64,000 nucleotides of DNA from Caldilineae bacterium (GTDB taxonomy: Bacteria; Chloroflexota; Anaerolineae; Epilineales; Epilineaceae), in contig JACKBJ010000009.1 of NCBI GenBank assembly GCA_020634625.1, forward strand, positions 57,433-121,432, in the 5' to 3' direction. A model generated the notes under the pieces. It searched no databases and had not been told where the DNA came from. It was given only the letters and a program-made list of their open reading frames with translations. Every line of letters starts with the position of its first letter. Position 1 is the stretch's first letter. Both the position numbers and the translations under genes were made by a program. Positions 1-9,277 of this stretch are shown here, one piece after another.

Positions 1-1203
1 GTGGCGATCGACATCTCGCAGCTGCGTGCCCAGAGCGGCGCCATCACCTACGATCCGGGCTACGGAAACACGGGCGCCTGCAAATCGGACATCACCTTCG
101 TCGACGGCGAGAAGGGCATCCTGCGCTACCGGGGCTACGACATCGCGGATCTGGCAGCGGGCTGCCAGTTCTCGGCCATCTGCTACCTGCTGATCTGGGG
201 CCACCTGCCCAGCGCCCAGGAGCTGGCGCGCTTCCGCGATGCCATGCGGGCCGAGGCCTTGATCCACGAGGACATGAAGAAGTTCTTCGAGGGCTACACC
301 ACGGCGGCCCACCCGATGGCGATCCTGTCGGCGATGGTCGGCTCGCTCTCGGCCTACTACCCGGACGTGGTGACCGACGACGACCTCGACCGCAACATCA
401 TCCGGCTGCTGGCCAAGAGCAAGACGATCGCCGCCTTCAGCTACAAGAAGTCGATCGGTCAGCCCTTCGTCTACCCACGCAACGACCTCGGCTACGCTTC
501 GGACTTCCTGCACATGATGTTCGCCACGCCGATGGAGCCCTATGCAGTGCCGCCGGCGATGGCCGAGGCGCTCAACATGCTCTTGATCCTGCATGCCGAT
601 CACGAGCAGAACTGCAGCACTTCGACGGTACGCATGGTCGGATCCAGCGGCGCCAACCTCTTCGCCTCCACGTCGGCCGGCATCTCGGCACTCTGGGGCC
701 CCTTGCACGGCGGCGCCAACCAGAAGGTCATCGAGATGCTGCAGCGCATCGCCGAAGATGGTGCCGACTACGAGAAGTACCTCGCCCTGGCCAAGGACCG
801 CGACTCGGGCTTCCGGCTGATGGGCTTCGGGCATCGGGTCTACAAGAACTTCGACCCGCGCGCCCGCCTGCTCAAGTCGGCGGCGGACAAGGTTCTCGAG
901 GGGCTGGGCGTCCAGGACCCGCTGCTGGACATCGCCCGCAACCTGGAGCGCGTTGCGCTCGAGGACGCATACTTCGTCGAGCGCAAGCTCTACCCGAACG
1001 TCGACTTCTACAGCGGCATCATCTACCGCGCCATGGGCATCCCGCTCAAGATGTTCACGGTGATGTTCGCCCTGGGCCGCCTACCCGGCTGGATCGCGCA
1101 GTGGAAGGAGATGAACGACGATCCGAACAACCGGATCAACCGCCCGCGCCAGATCTACATGGGGCAGACCGCCCGGTCGGTGACGCCGATGGATCGCCGC
1201 TAG
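1..1203 (+). CDS. gltA: Citrate synthase (5'-truncated by window edge)
   Basis: Condenses acetyl-CoA with oxaloacetate at the entry of the TCA cycle in the cytoplasm. The 400 visible residues follow the E. coli GltA pattern closely. The catalytic triad is readable: His236 in WGPLHGGAN, His278 in GFGHRVYKN and Asp335 in NVDFYSGI. The acetyl-CoA loop HADHEQNCSTSTVR is also present. The first visible codon is GTG, but it aligns about 30 residues inside the family's usual N-terminus (it reaches the ITYDPGYGNT segment almost at once), so the true start probably lies outside the window. The TAG stop sits in a CTAG tetramer that is also the stop of the convergent gene on the other strand. Confidence 0.95.
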   Translation: MAIDISQLRAQSGAITYDPGYGNTGACKSDITFVDGEKGILRYRGYDIADLAAGCQFSAICYLLIWGHLPSAQELARFRDAMRAEALIHEDMKKFFEGYTTAAHPMAILSAMVGSLSAYYPDVVTDDDLDRNIIRLLAKSKTIAAFSYKKSIGQPFVYPRNDLGYASDFLHMMFATPMEPYAVPPAMAEALNMLLILHADHEQNCSTSTVRMVGSSGANLFASTSAGISALWGPLHGGANQKVIEMLQRIAEDGADYEKYLALAKDRDSGFRLMGFGHRVYKNFDPRARLLKSAADKVLEGLGVQDPLLDIARNLERVALEDAYFVERKLYPNVDFYSGIIYRAMGIPLKMFTVMFALGRLPGWIAQWKEMNDDPNNRINRPRQIYMGQTARSVTPMDRR

Positions 1204-2324
1204 CGCCGCCAACGTTGCTCGGCGGCGCCGCCCAAGGGCTGCCAGGCCAGCACCAAGGCCCACCAGGCCAGAACCAGGCTGCCGCCGGTCGCCGAGGCAT
1301 CGAGCGACCAGGCGGCGGCGCCCAGGCCCTGGGCGAGCAGGGATCCGGCCAGGAGCGCGACGGCGAGCAGCTCGAGCCACCAGGCCCACTCGGCCGGTTG
1401 CCGGCGCAGCCAGGCCGGGCTCAGGCTTGCCAACACCGGTCCCAGCAGCACGAAGTGGATGAGGCCGATCAGCACCGGGCGCGTGGTGGCCAGCCGTCCG
1501 GATGCCAGGACCAGCAGGGCCAGCGCCACGGTCGTCCAGGCCACCCGCAGCCTCGGGTTGACGGCGCCGCTCCAGACGCTGCGCGCCACGAGCAGGGCCA
1601 GCCAGGCGAGCCCGATCCGGGCCGGCCAGGCCGGCCAGATCCCCAGCGCGGCCGCGCCAAGCATCGCCGCCGGCGCAAGCTCGACCCCGCGTGCTGGCAG
1701 CCGTCCCGCGTCCAGGGCCGTGGGTAGCGCCACGCCGAGCAAGAGCAGGGTCAGGAAGGTGGTGACCAGGGCCTGACCGCGCGACGGGTCGCTGCGCAGG
1801 AGCAGGCCGATGGCCGGCACACACGCCAAGGCGGACAGGAGGCCCGGCAGCGCCGCTCCCAGGGGACGGTCCCAGCGCCGCAGCTGGCCGCGCAGGCGCC
1901 AGGCCGGCAGCAGCCAGATCGCGGCGACCAGGCTGCTGCCGACGATCGCCGCCGGGCCATAGCCTCCGCTCAGGAAGCCGAAGAGGGTGAGGATCACCGC
2001 CGCGGCGTAGAGCCACAGCGTCCGCCGTCCCGGCAGGGCGACGCCCGCGCCTCGCCAGGCCAGCCAGACCAGCGGCATGACCAAGCCGAAGTAACCCAGG
2101 TGCGAGTGCGCGTTGCGCAGATGCCCGAAGTCCCAGCCCGGCATCCAGCGGCCGGCCAGGATCCAGCGCATGCCCGCTCCCAGCGTCAGGGTGACCAGCA
2201 GCGCGCCGGCGATGGCCATGCCGCCGGCGCGGGAGGGTGGCGGCGGGCCGGCTCGCCTTGCCGCGGCGTCGGGTCCATCCGCCACCGATTCAAGCGCCGG
2301 CGCCGGTGATCGGCCGGGCGGCAT
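1200..2324 (-). CDS. Polytopic membrane protein with NAHSHLG motif
   Basis: A 374-residue integral membrane protein of unknown function with roughly ten hydrophobic segments. A 35-40 residue Pro/Ala-rich cytosolic N-terminus precedes the first helix (MAIAGALLVTLTLGAG). The segment NAHSHLGYFGLVMPLVW carries two closely spaced histidines inside or next to a helix. That recalls heme- or metal-binding helices of NnrS-like and oxidase-subunit-I-like proteins, but I cannot assign a family. Its ATG overlaps the stop of the DUF2277 gene by one base (TGATG), so the two are probably translationally coupled. It converges on citrate synthase and shares a CTAG stop tetramer with it. Confidence 0.8.
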   Translation of the reverse strand: MPPGRSPAPALESVADGPDAAARRAGPPPPSRAGGMAIAGALLVTLTLGAGMRWILAGRWMPGWDFGHLRNAHSHLGYFGLVMPLVWLAWRGAGVALPGRRTLWLYAAAVILTLFGFLSGGYGPAAIVGSSLVAAIWLLPAWRLRGQLRRWDRPLGAALPGLLSALACVPAIGLLLRSDPSRGQALVTTFLTLLLLGVALPTALDAGRLPARGVELAPAAMLGAAALGIWPAWPARIGLAWLALLVARSVWSGAVNPRLRVAWTTVALALLVLASGRLATTRPVLIGLIHFVLLGPVLASLSPAWLRRQPAEWAWWLELLAVALLAGSLLAQGLGAAAWSLDASATGGSLVLAWWALVLAWQPLGGAAEQRWRR

Positions 2325-2590
2325 CAGGCGAAGCGCCGCTGGCTGCGCTCGCGCGCCTTGGCGGCCTCGACCTGCCGGTCCTTGGGCGGCGCGGTCGTGA
2401 CCAGGTCGCGCAGGAGCTGACGGGCAGCATCGGCCACCTGCTCGACGGCCGCTTCGAAGGCCACCGTGTTGGCCTGGGAGGGCTTGGTGAAGCCGCTGAT
2501 CTTGCGCACGAACTGCAGGGCCGCGGCCTCGATCTCGACGTCGCTGGCCGGCGGCTCGAAGTTGTAGAGGGTTCGGATGTTGCGGCACAT
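2324..2590 (-). CDS. DUF2277 family small protein
   Basis: An 88-residue soluble protein starting MCRNIRTLYNFEPPAS, the typical opening of the DUF2277 family (a CRNI followed by LxNFxPP). The rest (EIEAAALQFVRKISGF, then a long charged helix) also fits that family. The family has no established biochemical role. The start is ATG at 2590. Upstream in-frame sequence is not conserved-looking and lies inside the intergenic region shared with the divergent esterase gene. It is the first gene of a two-gene unit with the membrane protein that follows. Confidence 0.85.
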   Translation of the reverse strand: MCRNIRTLYNFEPPASDVEIEAAALQFVRKISGFTKPSQANTVAFEAAVEQVADAARQLLRDLVTTAPPKDRQVEAAKARERSQRRFA

Positions 2591-2764
2591 GAATCCTGGC
2601 TCCGGTCGGGTCGGGCTGGGCCGTCGGGGGTCGCGCGCCAATCCTAACGCAAGAGCCGGCGGCTGACCACGCTGCGTGGCCCGCAGAGAGCGGCGGCTGC
2701 CCCGCGTGCTACCATTCGCATCGCCTGGTGCCACTCTACTCGCGAGCCCGCAGGAGTCGCCTCG

Positions 2765-3808
2765 ATGCACCGCCCCGTGCGCCCGACCGTCATCGTCGTC
2801 ATCGTCGTCGTTGTCGCTGTGCTGCTCGGCCTGACCGGTCGACTGCCGGCCCAGGCGCAGTCACCATCGGGTCGCTACGTCGATCTGGTCTTCGACCGGG
2901 TCGAGCGGACGAACGACCTGACTTTCGGCCAGGCCGTGGATCGGCCCAGCGGGCAGACGATCGACCTGAAGCTCGATCTCTACGAACCGGCCGGCGACAC
3001 CGAGGCCGCCCGACCGGTCTTCGTCTTCCTCTTCGGGGGCGGCTTCGTGGCCGGCAACAAGGAGCTCGAGCCGCGCGCCTACTGCGAGCTGATGGCACGG
3101 CGCGGGTATGTCGCCGTGGCCCCGAGCTATCGAATCAACCAGGGCGACCTGGTGTCCCAGGGGATCCCCGCAGCCATCAGCGACGCGCGGCAAGCGGTCA
3201 ACTGGCTGATCGCGCATGCCGAGGACCACCGACTCGATCCGAGTCGCATCGTCATCGGCGGCTCGTCGGCCGGCGCGATCACCGCGCTCTTCACCGCCTA
3301 CACCGATCGCGAGCTGCAGCCGGCCGACCGCTCGCAGCGGGTCGCGCTGGTCATGGATCTCTGGGGCGGGCTGTACACCGACGTGGACGCGATGGAGCCG
3401 GGTGAACCGCCGCTGATCATCATCCACGGCACCGCGGACACCGTCGTGCCCTTCCGCGAAGCCGAAAAGCTTCGTGACCGTGCCGAAGCGGTCGACATCC
3501 CCTACGCCTTCCACCCTTTGCAGGGCAAGGGGCACGCTCCCTACATGCCGGCCGAGCTCATGACCCTCGTCGCCGGCTTCGCCTACGACCGGCTATGGGC
3601 CGAGGCGCCCACGCCGGTCGTCACACCGACGCCCGGCGCGACCGCGTCGCCCAACGCCAGCCCGTCACCCACCCCGACGGACCTTCCAACGGCGCTGCCG
3701 AGCGCGACGAACAGCCCGGCGCCGCCGTCGCCCAGTGCCGAGCCCGGCAGCAGCCCCAGCGCGGCACCGCGACACGAGATCCGCTTGCCCTACCTGGCTC
3801 GCGGCTAG
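2765..3808 (+). CDS. Secreted alpha/beta-hydrolase (esterase/lipase) with Pro/Thr/Ser tail
   Basis: A 347-residue exported hydrolase. Residues 1-32 form a signal peptide (a long Val/Ile core ending PAQAQ). The catalytic domain spans about 35-280. It has an oxyanion segment FLFGGGFVAGNK, the nucleophile elbow IGGSSAGA, the acid loop IIHGTADTVVPF and the histidine in GKGHAPYM, so a complete Ser-Asp-His triad. This fits carboxylesterase or acetyl-xylan-esterase-like enzymes; the substrate is unknown. Residues about 285-335 are a Thr/Pro/Ser linker. The protein ends HEIRLPYLARG, a short hydrophobic LP...R tail that recurs in other exported proteins of this window. The ATG directly opens the signal peptide. 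Confidence 0.88.
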   Translation: MHRPVRPTVIVVIVVVVAVLLGLTGRLPAQAQSPSGRYVDLVFDRVERTNDLTFGQAVDRPSGQTIDLKLDLYEPAGDTEAARPVFVFLFGGGFVAGNKELEPRAYCELMARRGYVAVAPSYRINQGDLVSQGIPAAISDARQAVNWLIAHAEDHRLDPSRIVIGGSSAGAITALFTAYTDRELQPADRSQRVALVMDLWGGLYTDVDAMEPGEPPLIIIHGTADTVVPFREAEKLRDRAEAVDIPYAFHPLQGKGHAPYMPAELMTLVAGFAYDRLWAEAPTPVVTPTPGATASPNASPSPTPTDLPTALPSATNSPAPPSPSAEPGSSPSAAPRHEIRLPYLARG

Positions 3809-3945
3809 CTGCGCGTCGACGAAAGCGGCTCCGAAACCGCTCCGACGGGACCGGGCCTGTGCCGACGCCTCCGCGATCGGACACCGTGCATCAGCCGCGA
3901 AGCCCGCGGGTCGTGAGCTTGCCACCTTCTGCGTAGGAGCCTCCA

Positions 3946-4824
3946 ATGGACGTCTCTTCCGGACTGGTCGATTTCCTGGCGCTCGTAAACCGGTCGAACG
4001 GGCTCCTGCCCAGGGTCCTGACGGCGAGCCTGGTCCTCGTCGTCTTCTGGCTGGGCTATCGAACGGTTCGACGCCCGATCGAGACCGCCCTCGCGCGCAC
4101 GGAGATGCAACCGGCCGTCAAGCGCTTGCTGGTCGACAAGCTGCTCCGAACGACGGTCTTGCTCGTCGCCGTGGTGATGGCGGCCGACCAGCTCGGCATC
4201 AACGTCGGCGCGGCGGTGGCCAGCCTCGGCGTCGCCGGCATCGCCCTGGGATTCGCGGCCCAGGATTCGGTGGCCAACATGATCGCCGGCGTCCTGATCG
4301 TCTGGGACCGGCCCTTCCAGGTCGGTCATTGGATCGAGGTCGAAGGCGAGTTCGGCTGTGTCTCGGAGATCACGCTGCGCAGCACCCGGATTCGAACGCT
4401 GCGCAACACGATGGTCGTGATCCCCAATCGGCGGATCATCGACGCGACCGTGGAGAACGCCTCCATGCTCGGCGCCCTACGCGTCGATGTCCCCGTGGGC
4501 ATCGCCTATCGCGAGCGCATCGACGAGGCACGCGCGGTGTTGCTCGGCGCGGTGGCAACCCTCGACGACCTGCGCGACGACCGCCAGCCCGACGTCGTGG
4601 TCACCGAGCTGGGCGGTTCCAGCGTCAACCTCGCGGTACGGGTCTGGATCGACAGCGGCGAGCAGAGTCGAGCGGTCTACGCCCGCGTCCTCGAATGCGC
4701 CAAGTCCGCGCTCGACGAAGCCGGGATCGAGATCCCCTTCCCGCACCTGCAGCTCGTCGTGAACGACGCGGGCCAGAAGCTGCGGCTGGACCGGCCGGCC
4801 GCGCCCGGCGAGCCGGGCGCATGA
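3946..4824 (+). CDS. MscS-family mechanosensitive channel
   Basis: A 292-residue small-conductance mechanosensitive channel expected in the cytoplasmic membrane, releasing solutes on hypo-osmotic shock. An N-terminal helix (about 23-40) and a second helix (about 65-85) precede the pore-lining Ala/Gly helix (VGAAVASLGVAGIALGFAAQDSVANMIAG, about 87-115). Then come the MscS beta domain (WDRPFQVGHWIEVEG, NTMVVIPNRRIID) and the alpha/beta C-terminal domain. The length fits the compact MscS class. It follows the secreted esterase by 137 bases and has its own ATG. No operon partner is evident downstream, where 180 bases of non-coding sequence lead to a tRNA-derived repeat. Confidence 0.93.
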   Translation: MDVSSGLVDFLALVNRSNGLLPRVLTASLVLVVFWLGYRTVRRPIETALARTEMQPAVKRLLVDKLLRTTVLLVAVVMAADQLGINVGAAVASLGVAGIALGFAAQDSVANMIAGVLIVWDRPFQVGHWIEVEGEFGCVSEITLRSTRIRTLRNTMVVIPNRRIIDATVENASMLGALRVDVPVGIAYRERIDEARAVLLGAVATLDDLRDDRQPDVVVTELGGSSVNLAVRVWIDSGEQSRAVYARVLECAKSALDEAGIEIPFPHLQLVVNDAGQKLRLDRPAAPGEPGA

Positions 4825-5004
4825 TGCCAGGATGCCAGGAACACGAGCGGCGGGGAACCTACCCGGCTGAGGTGTCAACAACGGCGTGGACTGTCGGCTT
4901 TCCAACGGGATGAGATGGGCCCTTCGACACCGGAAGCAGGTCCCGGCACGGGTGCGCATCAAGGTACTCTGCGGCAAGACGCGACGTCGCAGTTCGCGCC
5001 GCGA

Positions 5005-5081
5005 CGCGAAGAGCCCGCCGTAGCGGGCTCCTCGCCGGCACCCCTGGCAGGATTCGAACCTGCGACCGACGGATGGCAAGT
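5005..5081 (-). repeat. Duplicated 3' half of tRNA-Arg plus terminator (putative att site)
   Basis: Seventy-seven bases that match 9026-9102 at 69 positions. Read on the minus strand the copy starts in the anticodon loop, runs through a perfect T-arm (GCAGG TTCGAAT CCTGC) and acceptor 3' strand, and continues into the same GAGCCCGC hairpin that ends the intact tRNA. No D-arm or 5' acceptor half precedes it, so it cannot be a functional tRNA. Its position downstream of the intact gene, in the same orientation, is what tRNA-targeting integration leaves behind. A decayed neighbouring tRNA (for example a Gly tRNA, since the loop reads TTGCCAT) is the alternative. Confidence 0.7.
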
Positions 5082-5560
5082 TCCGAGGAAGGGTGTCCAG
5101 GGTTGTCCCTCTGGGTCCCAGAATGCAGTGCTGACGAGGCTCTTCCTCCTCCCTCGTCCTAGAGTGTCCCACTGAGATCGCCGTGATCGGTGCCTACAAA
5201 GGTGCCAAGGCAGCCATGGAGTTCTCAGTGCGATACCCGTGCTGTAGAACCGTCGGTGAAGACCAGTAGCGGGTCGCCCGGACCGCGGTGTGGGAACATG
5301 CTGGCCGGTTCTCCAGGGGGTGCCGCCGAGGTACACGAGGTGCGGACTCGCGGGCCTTCGTCGTCCAGACAGCTCGGGGAGTGTTACTGACTGCCAGCCC
5401 GGTTACTGATCGGGTTGCTGATCGATCGCGGCCGTGCCTGCCGGGACACAGCCCCCATCTCGGTACTCGACACACCGAGGACGCTAGCTGCTACCGGCAG
5501 GTCGGTCATCTTCGTCGAGCGAGGATCTATCCGCGTGTCAGCCCGGACTGTTCGACCCGC
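5082..5560. other. Non-coding stretch inside the tRNA-flanked segment
   Basis: About 480 bases with no convincing gene on either strand. Short open frames exist but show no domain, no Shine-Dalgarno site and no biased third-position GC. The composition looks somewhat less GC-rich than the flanks. It could hold the remains of an integrase or of other element genes, but nothing can be recognised. Confidence 0.4.
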
Positions 5561-8500
5561 TCAACCCTCATTAGAGGGTACAGGGGACGCAGACACCACC
5601 ACCCGCAAGCCGGATTCGTTGTTCCGGTGGTAGGGTCGACCGCGGGTACGGTACACAGCGCGGGCGTCCTGACGATCGAGGCTCCACCCGCCGCCCCGCA
5701 ACACACGGCGCACGCCGGGACCTGCCTCGGGATCCTCCCGGCCATCGGAAAGTTCGTAGGGATAGGGGAAGTCCGTCGCCTCGATGTCGTCTTCGTGAAC
5801 TTCGCCGAAGAGGCTCATTGTCCATTCTGCGGCATTACCCCCGAGATCCGCTACCCGCTCCAGACTGTCGCCCTCCGGGAAGACGCCCACTGGCGTCGTG
5901 CGCTTGATCCGCGTCTCGTTGGTGTTGGCCCGCGTCCACTCCTCGCCCTCGCCCCAGGGGTAGCGCTGGCCCTCGATCCCGCCTGCGGCTGCCTCCCACT
6001 CCACCTCCGTCGGCAGGCGCACATCCAGACCGCTCTGGGCCGCCAGCCAGTTGCAGTAAGCCCGTGCCTCGTACCAGCATACGCCCACCACAGGCTGCGT
6101 CGGATGATTGAGCCGCCCGTCGCGCCAGAAGGCCGGCTCGGTTTCGCGCTTGGCCTGCCACTGGACGTCCAGCGCCGCTTCGAAGTCCTCGTCGTCGAGG
6201 TCCATCCAGCCCCGCCAGCGCTCGAGGGCCTCCGCGCTCGGGAAGCGGCCCTCGTCGGCCATCTGCGCGAAGAGGGCTGGATCGTCCACGAAGCGCTTGC
6301 GCCACAGCCGGTTGCCCCACTTCGCGCCCTCGTTGGCCAGCTCCCCGCGCTGCCAGCACTTCGCATCTGCAGTTTCCCACCACCGTTCGTCCTCGTAGCC
6401 GCCGGCCTCCATGAAGCAGCGCCACTCAGCGTTGGTCACCAGGTACTGGCCGATCTGGAAGCCGGCCACCTCCACCCGGTGGCGCGGGATGTGGGCCGAG
6501 GTAACGCCGCTGAGACCGTTCGCCGCCCACACGATCGGCTCGTCGCCCCCGATGGGGTACACACCACCCGGGATCTCGACCAAGGGCGGGAGGAGGTACT
6601 CGCCATGCGGCCCGTGCCGCCGCTCGAGGCGCGGGTCGCCCAAGTCGCCGACCGCGTAGCCGCATGCGATCCGGTTGCGCAGGTCGGCTTCCGGGTCGCG
6701 GCTACGGTGCACCAACGCCCACCGCAGGTCGTCGAGCAGATCTGCGGGTAGCAGCGGCATGAGATCCGGCTGGGATGCCGCACGGCCGGCCAGCGCGAGG
6801 TTGGTCTCCATCACGCCGCGCAGGAAGCTGGGCGGGTCTTCGGCCATCGCCGCCGCCAGGATCGTCGTCTCCTCCCAGCCGGTGCCAGAAGGCGGCGGCA
6901 GCGGGTCGGCCGGGTCGAGGCTGTCGATGACCTCGTCCACCGCTGGGCTGATCTCCGCTGCCCGGCACTCGACTCGCACAAGCTCGGGGTCCGGCTCCCG
7001 CGCCAACTCCCGCGCCGCGAAGTACTCCTGCACGAGCTGGTGGATGTACATCAGGTCGCCGGCCGCCTCGTCCTCATCGAGCACCGACAGGGCCTCGCCG
7101 GCCTGCACGATCGCCTCGTCGGCCGGGTCGTCGATCAGGTCCAGCGCGTCGTCGAAGTCGACGCGCACCTGTGACCCGCCGGCGTCGTCACGGACCTGCT
7201 GCATGGCGTGCGCCAGGGCCGCGAGCTTGGGGACCAGCTTGCCGCGGTCGGGCAGGTCGTAGGGCCCCTTCCACTGCCACTTGGCGATGCGCCGAAGATC
7301 CCGGCTCTCCAGCAGCTCGCCGGGCTCGAAGAGCGGGCTGCCGCGCTCTACCTCCCGCCGCAGGGCCTGCCGGACGAAGCCGGTGAAAAGGGCCGCCCGG
7401 CCGGCCGGCATGTCGCCGGTGGCCTCGACCTGCTCGACCAGGAGGGCCAGGAAGTAGGGCGAGCGCAGGACCTCCAGCTGCGGGCTGCCTTCGAGGGCGG
7501 CCCAGATCTCGCGCCATCGGCCGGGGCTGTAGACGGCCAGGAAGTCCCGCACCTGGTCGTCGGTCAGGGGCTCGATACGGACTTGGGGCACGCGCAGATC
7601 GGGGGTGGATAGCGACTGGCTGTAATCGAGGCTGCGGCAGGAGAAGATGACGCGGTTGCCGGGGCAGGTGGCCGCAAGCTGCTGCAGCCACGCCTTCCAC
7701 AGCTGGACCCGCTCGCGGAACTCCTTCTCGCCGGCCGATGGCATTTCGTTGAGGGCGTCGAGCATGAGGGTGACGCGGCCCTCGGCCAGTAGATCATCCA
7801 GTGCCGGCAGGTCGGGGTTCCGGGTGTTCCACTGCACCGAGAGCCATTTCGCTGGCGAGGGCACGGGCTGGCCGGGCTCTGCCGCCTTGTAGATGTTCAG
7901 CGAGATGAAGAAGGTTACGCGGCCCTCGGCCCCGTCCTCGCCACGCAAGCCGGCGATGGCCGTGTCCAGCTCCAGCCGGCGCAGCAGCGTCGACTTTCCG
8001 CCACCGGGCGGGCCGAGCACGACGATGGCCGGGTCGGGCGTCGCCGCGAGCAGATCCCCAAGGTCCTCGTAGCGCTCCTCGGCGGCCTGCCAGCGGCCCT
8101 GCACCGCCTCCTCGCCCTGGTCGATGAGCAGCGTCAGGCCGACGAAGCGGCCGTCGAGGCGATAGCGAGGCTGCGACCACTCGGCGACGCGGCCCAGGCG
8201 GTACTCGCGCAGGTCGGCCGACTTGTGGCGGGCTAGCTCGGTGGCTTCGGCCGGCGTGAGGGTGATCGCCTCACCCGCGTCTGAGCGCAGCGCGGCCTCC
8301 AGGCTGGCCCAGATGCGGCCTGCCTCGCGGGGTGGGGAGGCGGCGTCGCCCCCAGAACCAGACCTTGCCTCCGCAACCCGAACCCGGTCGCGCGGGTGCA
8401 GGGCCTCGGCGGTGGCCGGCGGAGTGTCGACCTCCGGCAGACCCGGGCCCCGAAGCTGGAAGATGTGCTCCGTGTGGCGCAGGTCCTTGAGGCGGTGCTC

Positions 8501-8974
8501 GCCCCAGTCTTGGAGTGAAGCCCCCTCTGGCAAGTGTTCGCGGACGATCACGGCCGCGACTCCAGACAGCAAAACCTGCCCACCATGCCCAGCCGCCTCG
8601 ATCCGCGCAACCCGATTCACCGGCTGTCCGAAGTAGTCGCCTCCGCGCTCGGTGGCCTCGCCGGTGTGCAGGCCCATGCGGACGAGGATCGGGGGGAAGC
8701 CCTCGCCGAAGCGGGACCAGTCCTCGGTAGCGATGGAACGCTGGGCATCGATGGCGGCGGCCAAGCCCGCACGAGCGGTGGCGAAGGCCGCGCAGAAAGC
8801 GTCGCCGACGGTCTTGAAGACCTGGCCGGCGTTGGCTTCGACCGCGGCGCGCATCAGGGCATCGTGCCGCTCGAGCGCGGCGCGCATCGCGTCCGGAAAC
8901 TCGTCCCAACGCTGGGTCGAGCCCTCGATGTCGGTGAAGAGAAAGGTGACGGTGCCGGTGGGGAGTTGGGTCAT
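5561..8974 (-). CDS. Adenylate cyclase - NACHT NTPase - FGE-sulfatase fusion protein
   Basis: A 1137-residue signalling protein. Residues 1-175 are a class III cyclase with all key positions: metal-binding Asp15 (FLFTDIEGST) and Asp58 (VGDAF), adenine-selecting Lys54 and Asp113 (GGDYFG), and transition-state Asn120 and Arg124 (VNRVARI). Residues about 255-650 are a STAND/NACHT module. Its Walker A is GPPGGGKST (321-329), its Walker B LMLDALNE (Asp406), and VIFSCRS is a likely sensor strand. Residues about 770-1130 have the formylglycine-generating-enzyme fold (RLPTEVEWEAAAGG, GNAAEWTMS, RVLRGGGW) but lack the catalytic cysteine pair, so this part probably binds a ligand rather than catalyses. 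A TTG two codons upstream (8980) is an alternative start. It stands alone between the two tRNA-derived repeats. The architecture suggests a sensor-switch-cyclase for defence or stress; this is inference. Confidence 0.9.
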   Translation of the reverse strand: MTQLPTGTVTFLFTDIEGSTQRWDEFPDAMRAALERHDALMRAAVEANAGQVFKTVGDAFCAAFATARAGLAAAIDAQRSIATEDWSRFGEGFPPILVRMGLHTGEATERGGDYFGQPVNRVARIEAAGHGGQVLLSGVAAVIVREHLPEGASLQDWGEHRLKDLRHTEHIFQLRGPGLPEVDTPPATAEALHPRDRVRVAEARSGSGGDAASPPREAGRIWASLEAALRSDAGEAITLTPAEATELARHKSADLREYRLGRVAEWSQPRYRLDGRFVGLTLLIDQGEEAVQGRWQAAEERYEDLGDLLAATPDPAIVVLGPPGGGKSTLLRRLELDTAIAGLRGEDGAEGRVTFFISLNIYKAAEPGQPVPSPAKWLSVQWNTRNPDLPALDDLLAEGRVTLMLDALNEMPSAGEKEFRERVQLWKAWLQQLAATCPGNRVIFSCRSLDYSQSLSTPDLRVPQVRIEPLTDDQVRDFLAVYSPGRWREIWAALEGSPQLEVLRSPYFLALLVEQVEATGDMPAGRAALFTGFVRQALRREVERGSPLFEPGELLESRDLRRIAKWQWKGPYDLPDRGKLVPKLAALAHAMQQVRDDAGGSQVRVDFDDALDLIDDPADEAIVQAGEALSVLDEDEAAGDLMYIHQLVQEYFAARELAREPDPELVRVECRAAEISPAVDEVIDSLDPADPLPPPSGTGWEETTILAAAMAEDPPSFLRGVMETNLALAGRAASQPDLMPLLPADLLDDLRWALVHRSRDPEADLRNRIACGYAVGDLGDPRLERRHGPHGEYLLPPLVEIPGGVYPIGGDEPIVWAANGLSGVTSAHIPRHRVEVAGFQIGQYLVTNAEWRCFMEAGGYEDERWWETADAKCWQRGELANEGAKWGNRLWRKRFVDDPALFAQMADEGRFPSAEALERWRGWMDLDDEDFEAALDVQWQAKRETEPAFWRDGRLNHPTQPVVGVCWYEARAYCNWLAAQSGLDVRLPTEVEWEAAAGGIEGQRYPWGEGEEWTRANTNETRIKRTTPVGVFPEGDSLERVADLGGNAAEWTMSLFGEVHEDDIEATDFPYPYELSDGREDPEAGPGVRRVLRGGGWSLDRQDARAVYRTRGRPYHRNNESGLRVVVSASPVPSNEG

Positions 8975-9025
8975 ACGCAAGATGATGCCGCATTCCCGAT
9001 GCTCGGACCATCGAGATGCAATCAG

Positions 9026-9133
<108 letters not shown>

Positions 9134-9202
9134 AGACAACCGCCAGCGGCGGGGACGCGCGCCGCGCATCGCCCGCCGCTGGTGAAGCGGCCTGTTGGGT
9201 TG

Positions 9203-9231
9203 ATTCTAGGATTCGGCCCAGGACGCGTCAA
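9203..9231 (-). promoter_or_regulatory. Sigma-70-type promoter of tRNA-Arg
   Basis: On the minus strand TTGACG (9231-9226), a 17-base spacer and TAGAAT (9208-9203). Transcription would begin near 9196, about 60 bases before the mature tRNA 5' end. Confidence 0.65.
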
Positions 9232-9277
9232 TCACGCGCCAGCCTCCGATCGCTCGAGGCGCCCGCGAGGCAAGCGC

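Noticed and set aside
5036..5110. A second complete tRNA gene on the minus strand
   Set aside because: Only the anticodon loop, variable loop, T-arm and 3' acceptor strand exist. The upstream bases do not form a D-arm, and the anticodon stem cannot pair.
5288..6751. A 487-codon open frame on the plus strand
   Set aside because: It is antisense to the FGE part of the cyclase-NACHT-FGE gene, has a composition dictated by that gene's third codon positions and shows no domain.
5561..8974. FGE-sulfatase domain as an active formylglycine-generating enzyme
   Set aside because: The two catalytic cysteines expected after the RVLRGGGW strand are absent; the corresponding residues read SLDRQDARAVYRT.
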